DNA of 64,000 bases from Maritalea sp051251695 (lineage in GTDB: Bacteria; Pseudomonadota; Alphaproteobacteria; Rhizobiales; Devosiaceae). Shown one piece after another: positions 17,802 to 26,025 of this stretch. Location of the stretch: assembly GCF_051251695.1 (NCBI RefSeq), contig NZ_JBPOEU010000003.1, forward strand, positions 1 through 64,000. The letters are read 5' to 3'. The position numbers were made by a program, and so were the translations under genes. The stretch's first letter is position 1, and each line of letters opens with the position of its first letter. The notes beneath the pieces are model-generated. The model saw only the letters and a program-made list of their open reading frames with translations. It searched no databases and was not told the origin of the DNA.

Positions 17802-19898
17802 ATGACTTTGGCAAAGCGACCCAACAATAAAAATTCGGATATGCGCTTAACCCAGCAAGATCGTGTTGGTGGTGGCAAAAAAAAGCCGCGCAGAGCGACC
17901 AAAGGTTCAACCGCCAACAAGTCCAGAACTGCCAAACCAGCAAACGCGTCACGCAAAAAATCGACGCGTAAGAAACAGCAAAAACGTGGGTTTTGGTGGT
18001 TGTTCGGCAAGCTGTTTTATTGGGGCAGCGTTATGGCCGTTTGGGGCTTTATCGCAGTTGCCGGAATTGTCGCCTATTACGGCATGAAACTCCCCGCCGC
18101 TGATACATGGGCAATCCCTGACCGACCAGCAAATATCCGCATTGTCGCCGCAGACGGTCGTTTGATCTCGAACCGGGGTAAAATGGGCGGTGAAGCGGTC
18201 GCCATCCACGAACTGCCCCATTATGTGCCGAACGCCGTTTTGGCCATTGAGGATCGTCGTTTTTATGACCATCCCGGCTTTGACCCTATCGGTATTTTGG
18301 GCGCAATGCGCATCAATGTTAGCGCTGGGCGTATGCCGCTTTCAGGTAATGGCGGGTCGACCATCACCCAACAGGTGGCGAAGAACCTATTTCTAACGCC
18401 AGACCAGAATTATGGCCGTAAAATCCAAGAAGTGTTGCTCGCCATTTGGCTTGAAAATACCTATTCCAAAGCCGAGATCTTAGAGCTTTATCTCAACCGT
18501 ATGTATTTTGGTGCAGCAAGCTACGGCATTGAAGCCGCCACACAGCGATATTTCGGCAAATCTGCGCGCAATCTTTCCTTAGGGGAAGCCGCCATTTTGG
18601 CCGGTGTGCTTAAAGCCCCATCCCGACTTGCCCCAAACAAAAACCCAGATGGTGCCGCCGCTCGCGCCCGACTTGTGCTTAATGCGATGGCCCAAGCAGG
18701 TTATATTTCAGAAAAAGAAGCCAAAGCCGCCGCCATCGATCCAAACCGACGCATTCGCACCCGCATTACCGGCACAGAATATTATGTGGCGGATTGGGTG
18801 GAAACGTTGATGGATTCGTATCTTGGCACGGTGAACGAGGATGTGATCGTTCACACCACCATTGATTGGGAACTGCAAAAAGAAGCAGAATTTCTGATCA
18901 AAGAAATCATTCGCAAAAACGGCAAAGAGCGTAAATTTTCTCAAGGGGCACTGGTCGCCATGCGCCCGGACGGTGCTGTTCAATCCGTTGTCGGTGGCAC
19001 AGATTACACCAAAAGCCAATATAACCGGGCGGTTACAGCAAAACGCCAACCCGGGTCTGCGTTCAAGCCGTTCGTTTATCTCACCGCGATTGAAAACGGG
19101 TATACCCCCAACACCATCGTTGAAGATACGCCCTTCACCTATAAGGGCTGGAGCCCAGAAAACTCGTCTGGCAAATTCAAAGGCCGGATGCAGTTGCGCG
19201 ATGCTTTGGCGCAATCCTCCAACTTGGTGGCTGCAAAACTGGCGATAGAATTGGGCCCGCAAAATGTCGTCAATACCGCCTATAAGCTGGGCATTTCGTC
19301 TAACCTTCAGCCATTGCCTTCTATCGCTTTGGGAACACCGGAAATTTCACTGTTAGAGCTAACAGCCGCCTATGCGCCATTTTCCAACGGGGGAAATGGC
19401 GTGATTGCCCATGTGATTTCACGGATTGAAACGGCAGATGGAAAATTGCTTTATTCTCATATTCCGGCTGGCCCTGGCGCTGTTATGTCCCAAGATGCGG
19501 TCGGCAAAATGAACGATATGCTGTCCCATGCCATCGAAGTTGGCACCGGCCGCAAAGCCGCCTTCGGCAGTTGGCCATTGGCAGGCAAAACCGGCACCTC
19601 GCAGAAAAACCGCGATGCGGTGTTTGTCGGCTATTCGGCCCGATTGGTCACCGGCGTATGGTTAGGCAATGATGATGGCAGCCCGACAAACAAAGTAGGC
19701 GGCAGCTCGTTCCCGGTGGAAATTTGGCGCGAATTCATGAAAAAAGCCCATTCCAATTGGGCCGTCGCCCAATTGCCAGGTGCAGATGGCCGGTTTGACC
19801 GCGTGCCATTGGAGCCCGTTCGTCAACAAGCTGAAAACCAACAGGCACCAGAACGCCGATCGATTGGCGATTTACTCACCGACCTGTTCAACCGCTAA
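17802..19898 (+). CDS. Class A penicillin-binding protein (PBP1A family)
   Basis: The bifunctional enzyme polymerises and cross-links peptidoglycan. A lysine/arginine-rich cytoplasmic tail (1-70) precedes one membrane segment (about 73-93). The glycosyltransferase 51 domain has the catalytic glutamate in IEDRRFYDHPGFD (E150) and GGSTITQQVAKN (185-195). The transpeptidase domain has SxxK as GSAFKPF (S419, K422), SSN (472-474) and KTGT (596-599). All active-site residues are present. It is 698 residues, shorter than E. coli PBP1a. ATG 17841 is an alternative start. It stands alone, opposite to the hydrolase gene. Confidence 0.95.
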   Translation: MTLAKRPNNKNSDMRLTQQDRVGGGKKKPRRATKGSTANKSRTAKPANASRKKSTRKKQQKRGFWWLFGKLFYWGSVMAVWGFIAVAGIVAYYGMKLPAADTWAIPDRPANIRIVAADGRLISNRGKMGGEAVAIHELPHYVPNAVLAIEDRRFYDHPGFDPIGILGAMRINVSAGRMPLSGNGGSTITQQVAKNLFLTPDQNYGRKIQEVLLAIWLENTYSKAEILELYLNRMYFGAASYGIEAATQRYFGKSARNLSLGEAAILAGVLKAPSRLAPNKNPDGAAARARLVLNAMAQAGYISEKEAKAAAIDPNRRIRTRITGTEYYVADWVETLMDSYLGTVNEDVIVHTTIDWELQKEAEFLIKEIIRKNGKERKFSQGALVAMRPDGAVQSVVGGTDYTKSQYNRAVTAKRQPGSAFKPFVYLTAIENGYTPNTIVEDTPFTYKGWSPENSSGKFKGRMQLRDALAQSSNLVAAKLAIELGPQNVVNTAYKLGISSNLQPLPSIALGTPEISLLELTAAYAPFSNGGNGVIAHVISRIETADGKLLYSHIPAGPGAVMSQDAVGKMNDMLSHAIEVGTGRKAAFGSWPLAGKTGTSQKNRDAVFVGYSARLVTGVWLGNDDGSPTNKVGGSSFPVEIWREFMKKAHSNWAVAQLPGADGRFDRVPLEPVRQQAENQQAPERRSIGDLLTDLFNR

Positions 19899-19923
19899 AA
19901 GCGCGACAAATTGTTGATCTGTC

Positions 19924-20859
19924 CTAGCTATTTTGCAAGAACGCTCGCAAATCCGCCACGGTACGTTCCGGCGCTTCTTCCATCGGCACATGGCCCAAAT
20001 CAGGATAAGTCATCAGTTTAGCCCCCTTAATATCACGGGCAAACAGAGCGCCATATTTGGGTAAAATCCAGTTGTCTTTCTCGCCCCACATGATCAAAGT
20101 GGGTACGCGTAGTTTCTTGAGTAACGGCAGCAAAACGTCGTTGGAGGGTTGGGAAAACCGCACATAAGTAGCGTACCGATTGCCCTCGCGCACCAGCATA
20201 TCTTGATATTGTGTCACCGTCGCATCTTCAACTTGGTCGGGGTCGCCATATAGGTCACGCAGATTGGCATCCACCACAATGCGTGGGGTTATTTTGCTTA
20301 AAATATGGCCAACGCCCCAGGTGCCAAAAGCCTGAAAAATAAGGGGTTTGGGTTCATCGGCGGGGTATCCGCGACTATCAACTAAAACCAGCCTTTCAGC
20401 ACGTTGATTGTCCAACAGCGCCAAATTCCATGCCACTGCACCGCCCATGGAATTGCCCGCAATTGTGTAGGTTTCAACTTGCAGGTGGTCGAGCAGGCGC
20501 GCGACGAGGATGGCCATTTCGGGCCAATCATACCGCATCTTTTCGTCCGGGCCAGTTAGGCCATGGCCGGGCAAATCAATGGCAATAACGCGATGATCAG
20601 TTTGCAAAGCTTGCGCCCACCCATCCCATGTTTGCAAGGAAGCGTTAGAGCCGTGCAACAAAACGATAGTCGGCCCATCGCCGCGCACTTGATAATGCAT
20701 GCGCAAACCATCGATCTCAGCAAATTGGGAATGTTCATTTACATATTTGGCTTCAAGTTCAGCCGCTGCCAAATCGGGGGTGTAACTCCAAACAGTTGCT
20801 GAGATTAAGACGCCCACCAGTGCCGCGATAACCAGTGTCTTCATGCCCATTTTCATCAT
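19924..20859 (-). CDS. Alpha/beta hydrolase, probably membrane-anchored or exported
   Basis: The 311-residue protein has a hydrophobic N-terminal segment (about residues 8-24) followed by an alpha/beta hydrolase domain. The HG oxyanion motif is in VLLHGSNAS, the nucleophile serine in GNSMGG, the acid in MWGEKD and the histidine in DLGHVPMEE, so the triad is complete. The substrate is unknown; such enzymes act on esters, epoxides or related compounds. AGAGGA precedes a group of four close ATG codons. It lies 125 bp downstream of the tetR-DUF1295 pair on the same strand, so it may respond to the same regulator. Confidence 0.88.
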   Translation of the reverse strand: MMKMGMKTLVIAALVGVLISATVWSYTPDLAAAELEAKYVNEHSQFAEIDGLRMHYQVRGDGPTIVLLHGSNASLQTWDGWAQALQTDHRVIAIDLPGHGLTGPDEKMRYDWPEMAILVARLLDHLQVETYTIAGNSMGGAVAWNLALLDNQRAERLVLVDSRGYPADEPKPLIFQAFGTWGVGHILSKITPRIVVDANLRDLYGDPDQVEDATVTQYQDMLVREGNRYATYVRFSQPSNDVLLPLLKKLRVPTLIMWGEKDNWILPKYGALFARDIKGAKLMTYPDLGHVPMEEAPERTVADLRAFLQNS

Positions 20860-20984
20860 AAAATCCTCTTGTCACCCTGGCCAAAAAATTGGCCCGTCAA
20901 TAACAAGACGAATGAAAAAGGAAAATTGTGACGCCGCAGGCCCCGATTATTGGCCGGAGGATGAGATAGATACCCTGGCCTTAG

Positions 20985-21677
20985 TCACCAAATGAAAGGA
21001 ATGAGCCGTTTGGTTCGCGCTTCATAATCCTTAAAAGGCTGACCGTAACGCTGACGCAAATATTCATCCAATTTGGGTACGTTGAAAAATACAAACATCG
21101 CCAACAGCAATAGCGGTAAAGCAAAACCCAAAACGTGCATCGCAATTAAGGCATAGGCCAAAACCCAAACAACATCCCCGAAAAAGTTGATGTGCATCGA
21201 TAGACCAAACAGCCCGCCAGTGTACAATTTACCCTTGTTACTTGGGTCCAGCTTGAATATATGCCGTTGCAGTTCCGCCCCGGTATTAAGATAGCAACCA
21301 AGGATAAATAGCGCGATAGCAACCCAGTCTAACCACCCCATAGGTGCCGCGTTAGGCAGCACGAGAATGGCAAATCCGGCATAGTAAAAAGCGAACGCGA
21401 ACGGCACGCTGAACACTTCCGACCAGGGAATTGCGCGCTTCATAAAGACAAACATCATAACGGCCATGCGCACCAAGATGACGATGCTGAAGAAAAATAT
21501 CACCCATCGTCGCTGTGGGATGATGTCTAGAACTGGCCATCCTAAAATGTTGGCGATCCAAGTGCCACCATCGCCAAATAAAATGAAAAACGAGAGGGCG
21601 ATTAGTGCCAATTCGATCAGCGTGATGATCAGTTTTGGCAAGGTTGCAGCGCTCTTATTTGCATAAAGATCGAGCAT
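20985..21677 (-). CDS. DUF1295-type integral membrane protein (methyltransferase/reductase-like)
   Basis: The 230-residue protein has six or so hydrophobic segments. It ends in YGQPFKDYEARTKRLIPFIW, which with the preceding FNVPKLDEYLRQR matches the C-terminal part of DUF1295 and isoprenylcysteine methyltransferase/steroid reductase-like membrane enzymes. The reaction is unknown. Its ATG directly follows the tetR stop, so the two are co-transcribed and it is the likely target of that regulator. Confidence 0.8.
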   Translation of the reverse strand: MLDLYANKSAATLPKLIITLIELALIALSFFILFGDGGTWIANILGWPVLDIIPQRRWVIFFFSIVILVRMAVMMFVFMKRAIPWSEVFSVPFAFAFYYAGFAILVLPNAAPMGWLDWVAIALFILGCYLNTGAELQRHIFKLDPSNKGKLYTGGLFGLSMHINFFGDVVWVLAYALIAMHVLGFALPLLLLAMFVFFNVPKLDEYLRQRYGQPFKDYEARTKRLIPFIW

Positions 21678-22226
21678 TTAGTCCTCGCGTGGGTCAAGTG
21701 ATGTAAAATCGGGGGATCGGTCAAAAATGGTGGAGAGATAAATCTCTCCCTCCAATTGCCGCAAAAATGATTGCGCTTCAGATGTTGTTGGCGCTTTTTC
21801 ACTCAGCGCACTTATCAGCGCCTCATAATGGGATTGGATGGCACGTTGAAATTTTGGGGATCGTCCAAGGCTGTCAAAAAACAGAGCGAAATAGCGCGCT
21901 TTGTCCACGTCATATTGCGCACCGATCTGCGCAAACATTGAAGAAAGCATATCAATCAGCACGGTTTTTTGCGTGTCAAAGGACAGATCGCCAAAAACAC
22001 TTTGGTCGAATTCAGAAAATTCACGTAAGAAATAGTGATCCAGCACAGCATCATAAAGCCCGTCCTTGGAGCCAAAATGATGATAAAGCCCACCGCGAGA
22101 AACGCCGGAAACATTTAAAATTTCCTCTAACCCCGTGCCATCAACACCGCGCTGCAAAAACAACTGGAATGCAGCAAATAGCAGTCTCTGTTTTACGCTT
22201 AGTTTATCCAGTGCATCGATGGGCAT
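21678..22226 (-). CDS. TetR/AcrR family transcriptional regulator
   Basis: The 182-residue repressor has the family helix-turn-helix near its N-terminus: KQRLLFAAFQLFLQRGVDGT, then EEILNVSGVSRGGLYHHFGSKDGLYDAVL. The rest is the variable ligand-binding helix bundle. I start at ATG 22226 (MPIDALDKL), which has AAGGA nine bases ahead; ATG 22262 would add twelve residues. It is first in a unit with the DUF1295 gene. A GACCGATCGGTC palindrome 79 bp upstream is a good candidate for its own operator. Confidence 0.92.
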   Translation of the reverse strand: MPIDALDKLSVKQRLLFAAFQLFLQRGVDGTGLEEILNVSGVSRGGLYHHFGSKDGLYDAVLDHYFLREFSEFDQSVFGDLSFDTQKTVLIDMLSSMFAQIGAQYDVDKARYFALFFDSLGRSPKFQRAIQSHYEALISALSEKAPTTSEAQSFLRQLEGEIYLSTIFDRSPDFTSLDPRED

Positions 22227-22304
22227 TTTTACTTTTCCTTCAAACAAATGGCAACCAACCACCCCACCGCCCGACGACCATTAAAGACGTCAGATTAGAA
22301 ATCG

Positions 22305-22316
22305 GACCGATCGGTC
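22305..22316. promoter_or_regulatory. Candidate TetR-family operator
   Basis: GACCGATCGGTC is a perfect 12-bp palindrome upstream of the tetR gene, of the kind bound by many TetR proteins. Flanking bases (CG outside) extend the symmetry partly. Binding by the adjacent regulator is inferred. Confidence 0.6.
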
Positions 22317-22447
22317 GGTATATACATTAGCTAAATGCTGACCAAGAAGGAGTCAAGACGGTATTTGCAAGTTAAGACAGCTAGAGGAAGCTCAAAATAG
22401 AACAACGCAAGATGGTTAAGGCCTCCGCTATTTCGATCCAACCGAGA

Positions 22448-23179
22448 TCACTGATAGGCGAATAACGTTCGTCCATGAACCTTCAGCCAAACACGGCCAC
22501 GTTCCATATCAGGCAATGTGCGGGTGACTTGATCCCAAAAGGCTTGGCTATGGTTCATTTCAATCAGGTGCGCCACTTCGTGCGCAGCGACGTAATCTAA
22601 AACGAAACTTGGTGCGAGGATCAACCGCCAATTGTAGTTGAGGTTGCCCTGCGAAGAACAAGAGCCCCAGCGGGTGGATTGATCTCGCATGGAAATCGAC
22701 TTGAATTGAACGCCGAGTTGGCGCGCGTGGAAGGTTGAGCGATCAACCAAATCTGACTTCGCCTCGCCTTTAAGCCAATTTACTGCCCGTCTGCCAATAT
22801 GAACGGGATCGCCAGGCATATGCAGAATTTGCAACGCCTCAGCCACTTCAATTCTCGGCGTGCCGCGCAATTTGCCGGTATCTTGAATTAACGTGTCTTT
22901 TCCCCGCAAAGGAATGATCGCACCAACCTCAATTGCTTTGGCGGCGACGATATGATGTTGACGGGCGGCCAGCCAATTGCGCTGACTTTCAAGAAACTTC
23001 TCCGCGTCCCTCCAGTTTCCAGACTTGGGGACGGTAAGGGTAATGCCGTGCCGACTATCAAGGGTAATCCGATATCGCCGGGCACGCGGATTTTGCCGTA
23101 CAAAAATGTCATGCACCACGCCATCAACTTCGATGCTTGTTTGCTCAGGAATGGGCTTGAAAATCTGACGTAGGATCAT
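22448..23179 (-). CDS. YgjP-like M48-type metallopeptidase (DUF45)
   Basis: The 243-residue protein ends in the DUF45/YgjP zinc-metallopeptidase domain. Diagnostic are WGSCSSQGNLNYNWRLILAP followed by the HExxH zinc motif in AAHEVAHLIEMNHSQAFW, where the second histidine of NHS...FW is the third ligand candidate. The N-terminal half is predicted beta-rich. Substrates of the family are unknown. The gene is single, in the same direction as the DUF2852 gene upstream but 142 bp from it, with a terminator between. Confidence 0.9.
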   Translation of the reverse strand: MILRQIFKPIPEQTSIEVDGVVHDIFVRQNPRARRYRITLDSRHGITLTVPKSGNWRDAEKFLESQRNWLAARQHHIVAAKAIEVGAIIPLRGKDTLIQDTGKLRGTPRIEVAEALQILHMPGDPVHIGRRAVNWLKGEAKSDLVDRSTFHARQLGVQFKSISMRDQSTRWGSCSSQGNLNYNWRLILAPSFVLDYVAAHEVAHLIEMNHSQAFWDQVTRTLPDMERGRVWLKVHGRTLFAYQ

Positions 23180-23206
23180 GGGATGACTTTGCGAAAAACA
23201 CAGGAA

Positions 23207-23248
23207 AAAAACAACAAAAAAGACACCTGCCTTATATTAAGACAGGTG
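23207..23248 (-). terminator. Rho-independent terminator after the DUF2852 gene
   Basis: On the minus strand CACCTGTCTT pairs with AAGGCAGGTG (plus-strand positions 23239-23248 and 23224-23233) across a five-base loop, followed by a long T-rich tail (23207-23223 on the plus strand is A-rich). Confidence 0.82.
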
Positions 23249-23321
23249 CCTTCGGGGTGTCAGGGGAAACTGACGGGGAGGGAGAACTGTGTTCACCGCA
23301 CCTAAATGCGATGATTAAAGC

Positions 23322-23777
23322 TTACTCGTCATCCAAATCGCGTTTTTTCTTCTTCGGCTTTTCGGACGTGTCCTCATCATCAAAGCTTTTGGCTTTGTGC
23401 GCTGTCTTAAAGCGATCGAATTCTTCACGGTCACGGGCCATATGCAGGCTTTGCAAGAACTCTTCAAAATCTGAACGTTCTTGTTCTAGACGCATCCGCT
23501 CTTCTTCAAGGCGACGCATTTCAGCTTCGCGATATTCGTCAAACGCTGCATTTCCTGTGGCATTATGACGACCATGACGGCCAGCGCGACGGCTTTTCAT
23601 CTTGCATTTTTGGTTCTTCATCCACTTTTCTGCCTTGTCGCTAGAGCCACCGTAATGTTCGCCCCACAAAATGTAGGCAAGCATTGCAAGGCCAAGCGGC
23701 CAGAAGAAAACAAAGCCTAAAACCATCAGGGCGATGTTAAGTGGAGACCAATGGGGTTTAATAACTGCTGTGCTCAT
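23322..23777 (-). CDS. DUF2852 family membrane-anchored coiled-coil protein
   Basis: The 151-residue protein has one N-terminal membrane helix (about 12-38, NIALMVLGFVFFWPLGLAML) and a WGEHYGG motif just after it, features of DUF2852. Then comes a basic linker and a charged heptad-like helix (about 85-125, rich in E and R) likely to form a coiled coil. The tail is a run of lysines and acidic residues. Function unknown; the family is found mainly in Alphaproteobacteria. AAGGAAG stands ahead of the ATG. Confidence 0.85.
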   Translation of the reverse strand: MSTAVIKPHWSPLNIALMVLGFVFFWPLGLAMLAYILWGEHYGGSSDKAEKWMKNQKCKMKSRRAGRHGRHNATGNAAFDEYREAEMRRLEEERMRLEQERSDFEEFLQSLHMARDREEFDRFKTAHKAKSFDDEDTSEKPKKKKRDLDDE

Positions 23778-23965
23778 TTTTTTCTTCCTTCATCAACGAT
23801 ACACAATATTTGGGGGCTAGTTGGCGTGCTTCAAGCGTCAAAAAAATGAAAATTACCTCTTGAAATGGACAAAAACTGAACCAATCGGGCGTGAATTTTC
23901 ATAAAAATCATAGGAATTGCGGCCTCAATTGCTTATTGATGGGCAAAAATTGGTTGAAATCTACA

Positions 23966-25273
23966 ATGATAAATAATCTCGCGGCCAACAATATTGGCTC
24001 TCATCATCGCCTTCGCTTGGAAACGCTTGTTCGATTGCGCTGGCTTGCGGTCATTGGCCAATCTGTTGGTGTATTGGTCGTTGCCTTTGTCTTTAACTAC
24101 AGTCTGCCATTGGGCGCATGTTTTACGCTTATTGCCTCTTCTGCGTGGCTGAACGTCATTTTGCTGATCAAATATCCAGCGAGTTTTCGCGTGCCCTCGG
24201 TCTATGCTGCGGCGCTGTTGGCTTATGATTCAATTCAACTGGGCGGCTTACTCTACCTTACAGGCGGGTTGTCTAATCCATTTTCAATTCTGCTGCTGGC
24301 TCCAATTTCAGTTTCCGCCACCACCCTAAGCTTTAGATGGACAATTGCCTTAAGCGTATTGGCGGTGGTCATCGCGACCATATTGGGGTTCTTTCATTTC
24401 TCGTTGCCTTGGGACGCGCAAATTCCAATTCAGTTTCCAAAATTATACACCTTTGGCATCTGGGTGGGGATAGTATGTGGTGTCAGTTTCATCTCAGCCT
24501 ATACCAACCGCGTTGCACACGAAGCGCGTCAATTGGCCGATGCCCTGAGTGCCACGGAATTGGTGCTGGCCCGGGAAACTCATATCAGCGCGCTGGATGG
24601 GTTGGCCGCCGCCGCTGCCCATGAGTTGGGGACGCCGCTCGCGACAATCGCGCTGGCTGGAAAAGAAGCCCTTTCTGACCTCAATGACCCAGGTTCAGTC
24701 AAAAAAGACCTTGAACTGATTTCAGAACAGGCCGCACGCTGCCGGACTATTTTACAAAAACTGCGCAATTTAAATGCGGGGGAAGACCCGTTTAGCGAGT
24801 TAACGCTGTCTGATCTGCTGGCTGAAGTCGCAGAGCCGCATAGGTTTTTTGGTATCGACATTGAAATGCATAAAAAGGGCAAAGGGGCTGAGCCCAACAT
24901 TGCGCGCAACGCGGGTCTTATTTATGGGCTAGGCAATTTCATTGAAAATGCTGTGGATTTTGCGGATCAAAAAGTCACGATTGATCTTGATTGGTCCGAT
25001 AAACAAGTATCGGTAAATATCCAAGATGATGGGTCCGGCTTCGCCCCCGAGATGTTGTCTCGATTGGGCGAACCCTATTTGACCACACGACCCAAGGATG
25101 AATTGGTGGATAACGACCCGACGGAACCCGGTGGTCTGGGGTTAGGGGTGTTCATCGCCAAAACGCTATTGGAGCGCGCTGGAGCGCAAATTGCTTTCGC
25201 CAATATGACGGCCAAGGGCAATGCCTGCGTCAATATACGCTGGCCGCGAGAGGTGATTGAAATTCAAAAGTGA
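23966..25273 (+). CDS. regB: Redox sensor histidine kinase RegB/PrrB/ActS
   Basis: RegB senses redox state through the quinone pool and a cysteine and phosphorylates RegA, controlling respiration and related systems. The protein has six hydrophobic segments in its first 180 residues, with the quinone-site heptapeptide GGLSNPF (100-106). The H-box AAAHELGTPLA contains phospho-histidine 219. Cysteine 259 (EQAARCRTIL) is at the place of the redox-active cysteine of Rhodobacter RegB. The ATP-binding domain has NFIENAVDFA, DDGSGF and GGLGLGVFIAKTLLERAGA. I use ATG 23966 (435 aa); the open frame reaches back to a GTG at 23891, but homologues start close to RLRLETLVRLRWL. Confidence 0.94.
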   Translation: MINNLAANNIGSHHRLRLETLVRLRWLAVIGQSVGVLVVAFVFNYSLPLGACFTLIASSAWLNVILLIKYPASFRVPSVYAAALLAYDSIQLGGLLYLTGGLSNPFSILLLAPISVSATTLSFRWTIALSVLAVVIATILGFFHFSLPWDAQIPIQFPKLYTFGIWVGIVCGVSFISAYTNRVAHEARQLADALSATELVLARETHISALDGLAAAAAHELGTPLATIALAGKEALSDLNDPGSVKKDLELISEQAARCRTILQKLRNLNAGEDPFSELTLSDLLAEVAEPHRFFGIDIEMHKKGKGAEPNIARNAGLIYGLGNFIENAVDFADQKVTIDLDWSDKQVSVNIQDDGSGFAPEMLSRLGEPYLTTRPKDELVDNDPTEPGGLGLGVFIAKTLLERAGAQIAFANMTAKGNACVNIRWPREVIEIQK

Positions 25274-25357
25274 GATATGATGCCTGCTGGGGAGATGAGA
25301 TGACTATTGCCGCGCGGCAATGCGCAGCATAAGTTTGTGTGATTGCGAGGTATTATT

Positions 25358-25912
25358 ATGATCAATGTACAAGAGCTAATGGACAAAGATCTGTCTTTGC
25401 TGCTTGTCGATGATGACAAGCCATTTCTAACGCGGCTTGAACGGGCGATGCAAAAACGCGGATTTGACGTTCGGGTGGCGGATAGTGTTGCCGCGGGTAT
25501 GGCACAGGTGAAGTCCAATCCACCGGCATTTGCAGTTGTTGATATGCGCTTAGAAGACGGCAACGGCTTGCAGGTTGTTTCTGCCCTTAATGAAATACGT
25601 CCCGACGCGCGGGCTGTTGTTTTGACCGGTTATGGCAACATCGCAACAGCGGTAACGGCCGTAAAACTGGGTGCAGTTGATTATTTGGCAAAACCAGCTG
25701 ACGCGGACGATGTGTTTAAGGCATTGATGGCGGCAGACGACGACATAAAAGCAGACCCGCCAGAAAATCCAATGTCCGCCGACCGGGTTCGATGGGAACA
25801 TATCCAACGGGTTTATGAATTGTGCGACAGAAATGTTTCTGAAACGGCGCGGCGTTTAAATATGCACCGCCGCACACTGCAGCGCATTTTGGCAAAACGC
25901 GCGCCCCGTTAG
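25358..25912 (+). CDS. regA: Redox response regulator RegA/PrrA/ActR
   Basis: The 184-residue partner of RegB has a receiver domain with the acidic pocket DDDKPF near 18-23 and phospho-acceptor Asp62 (AVVDMRLEDGNGLQV), then TGYGNIATAV and LAKPADADD. The C-terminal Fis-type helix-turn-helix (about 140-184) includes ELCDRNVSETARRLNMHRRTLQRIL, nearly invariant among RegA proteins. I start at ATG 25358, with GAGG seven bases ahead; a TTG at 25343 is unlikely. It follows regB by 84 bp in the same direction. Confidence 0.95.
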   Translation: MINVQELMDKDLSLLLVDDDKPFLTRLERAMQKRGFDVRVADSVAAGMAQVKSNPPAFAVVDMRLEDGNGLQVVSALNEIRPDARAVVLTGYGNIATAVTAVKLGAVDYLAKPADADDVFKALMAADDDIKADPPENPMSADRVRWEHIQRVYELCDRNVSETARRLNMHRRTLQRILAKRAPR

Positions 25913-26025
25913 CAAATGGGCTAGGCTTAAATTTCGCGTGATCGATGTATCTGGTGGTTTCAGAAATTCCACCAGCCTGATAGCGTGATCTCAATCAATT
26001 CTTGCCGACAAAAAACAGGGTGAAT

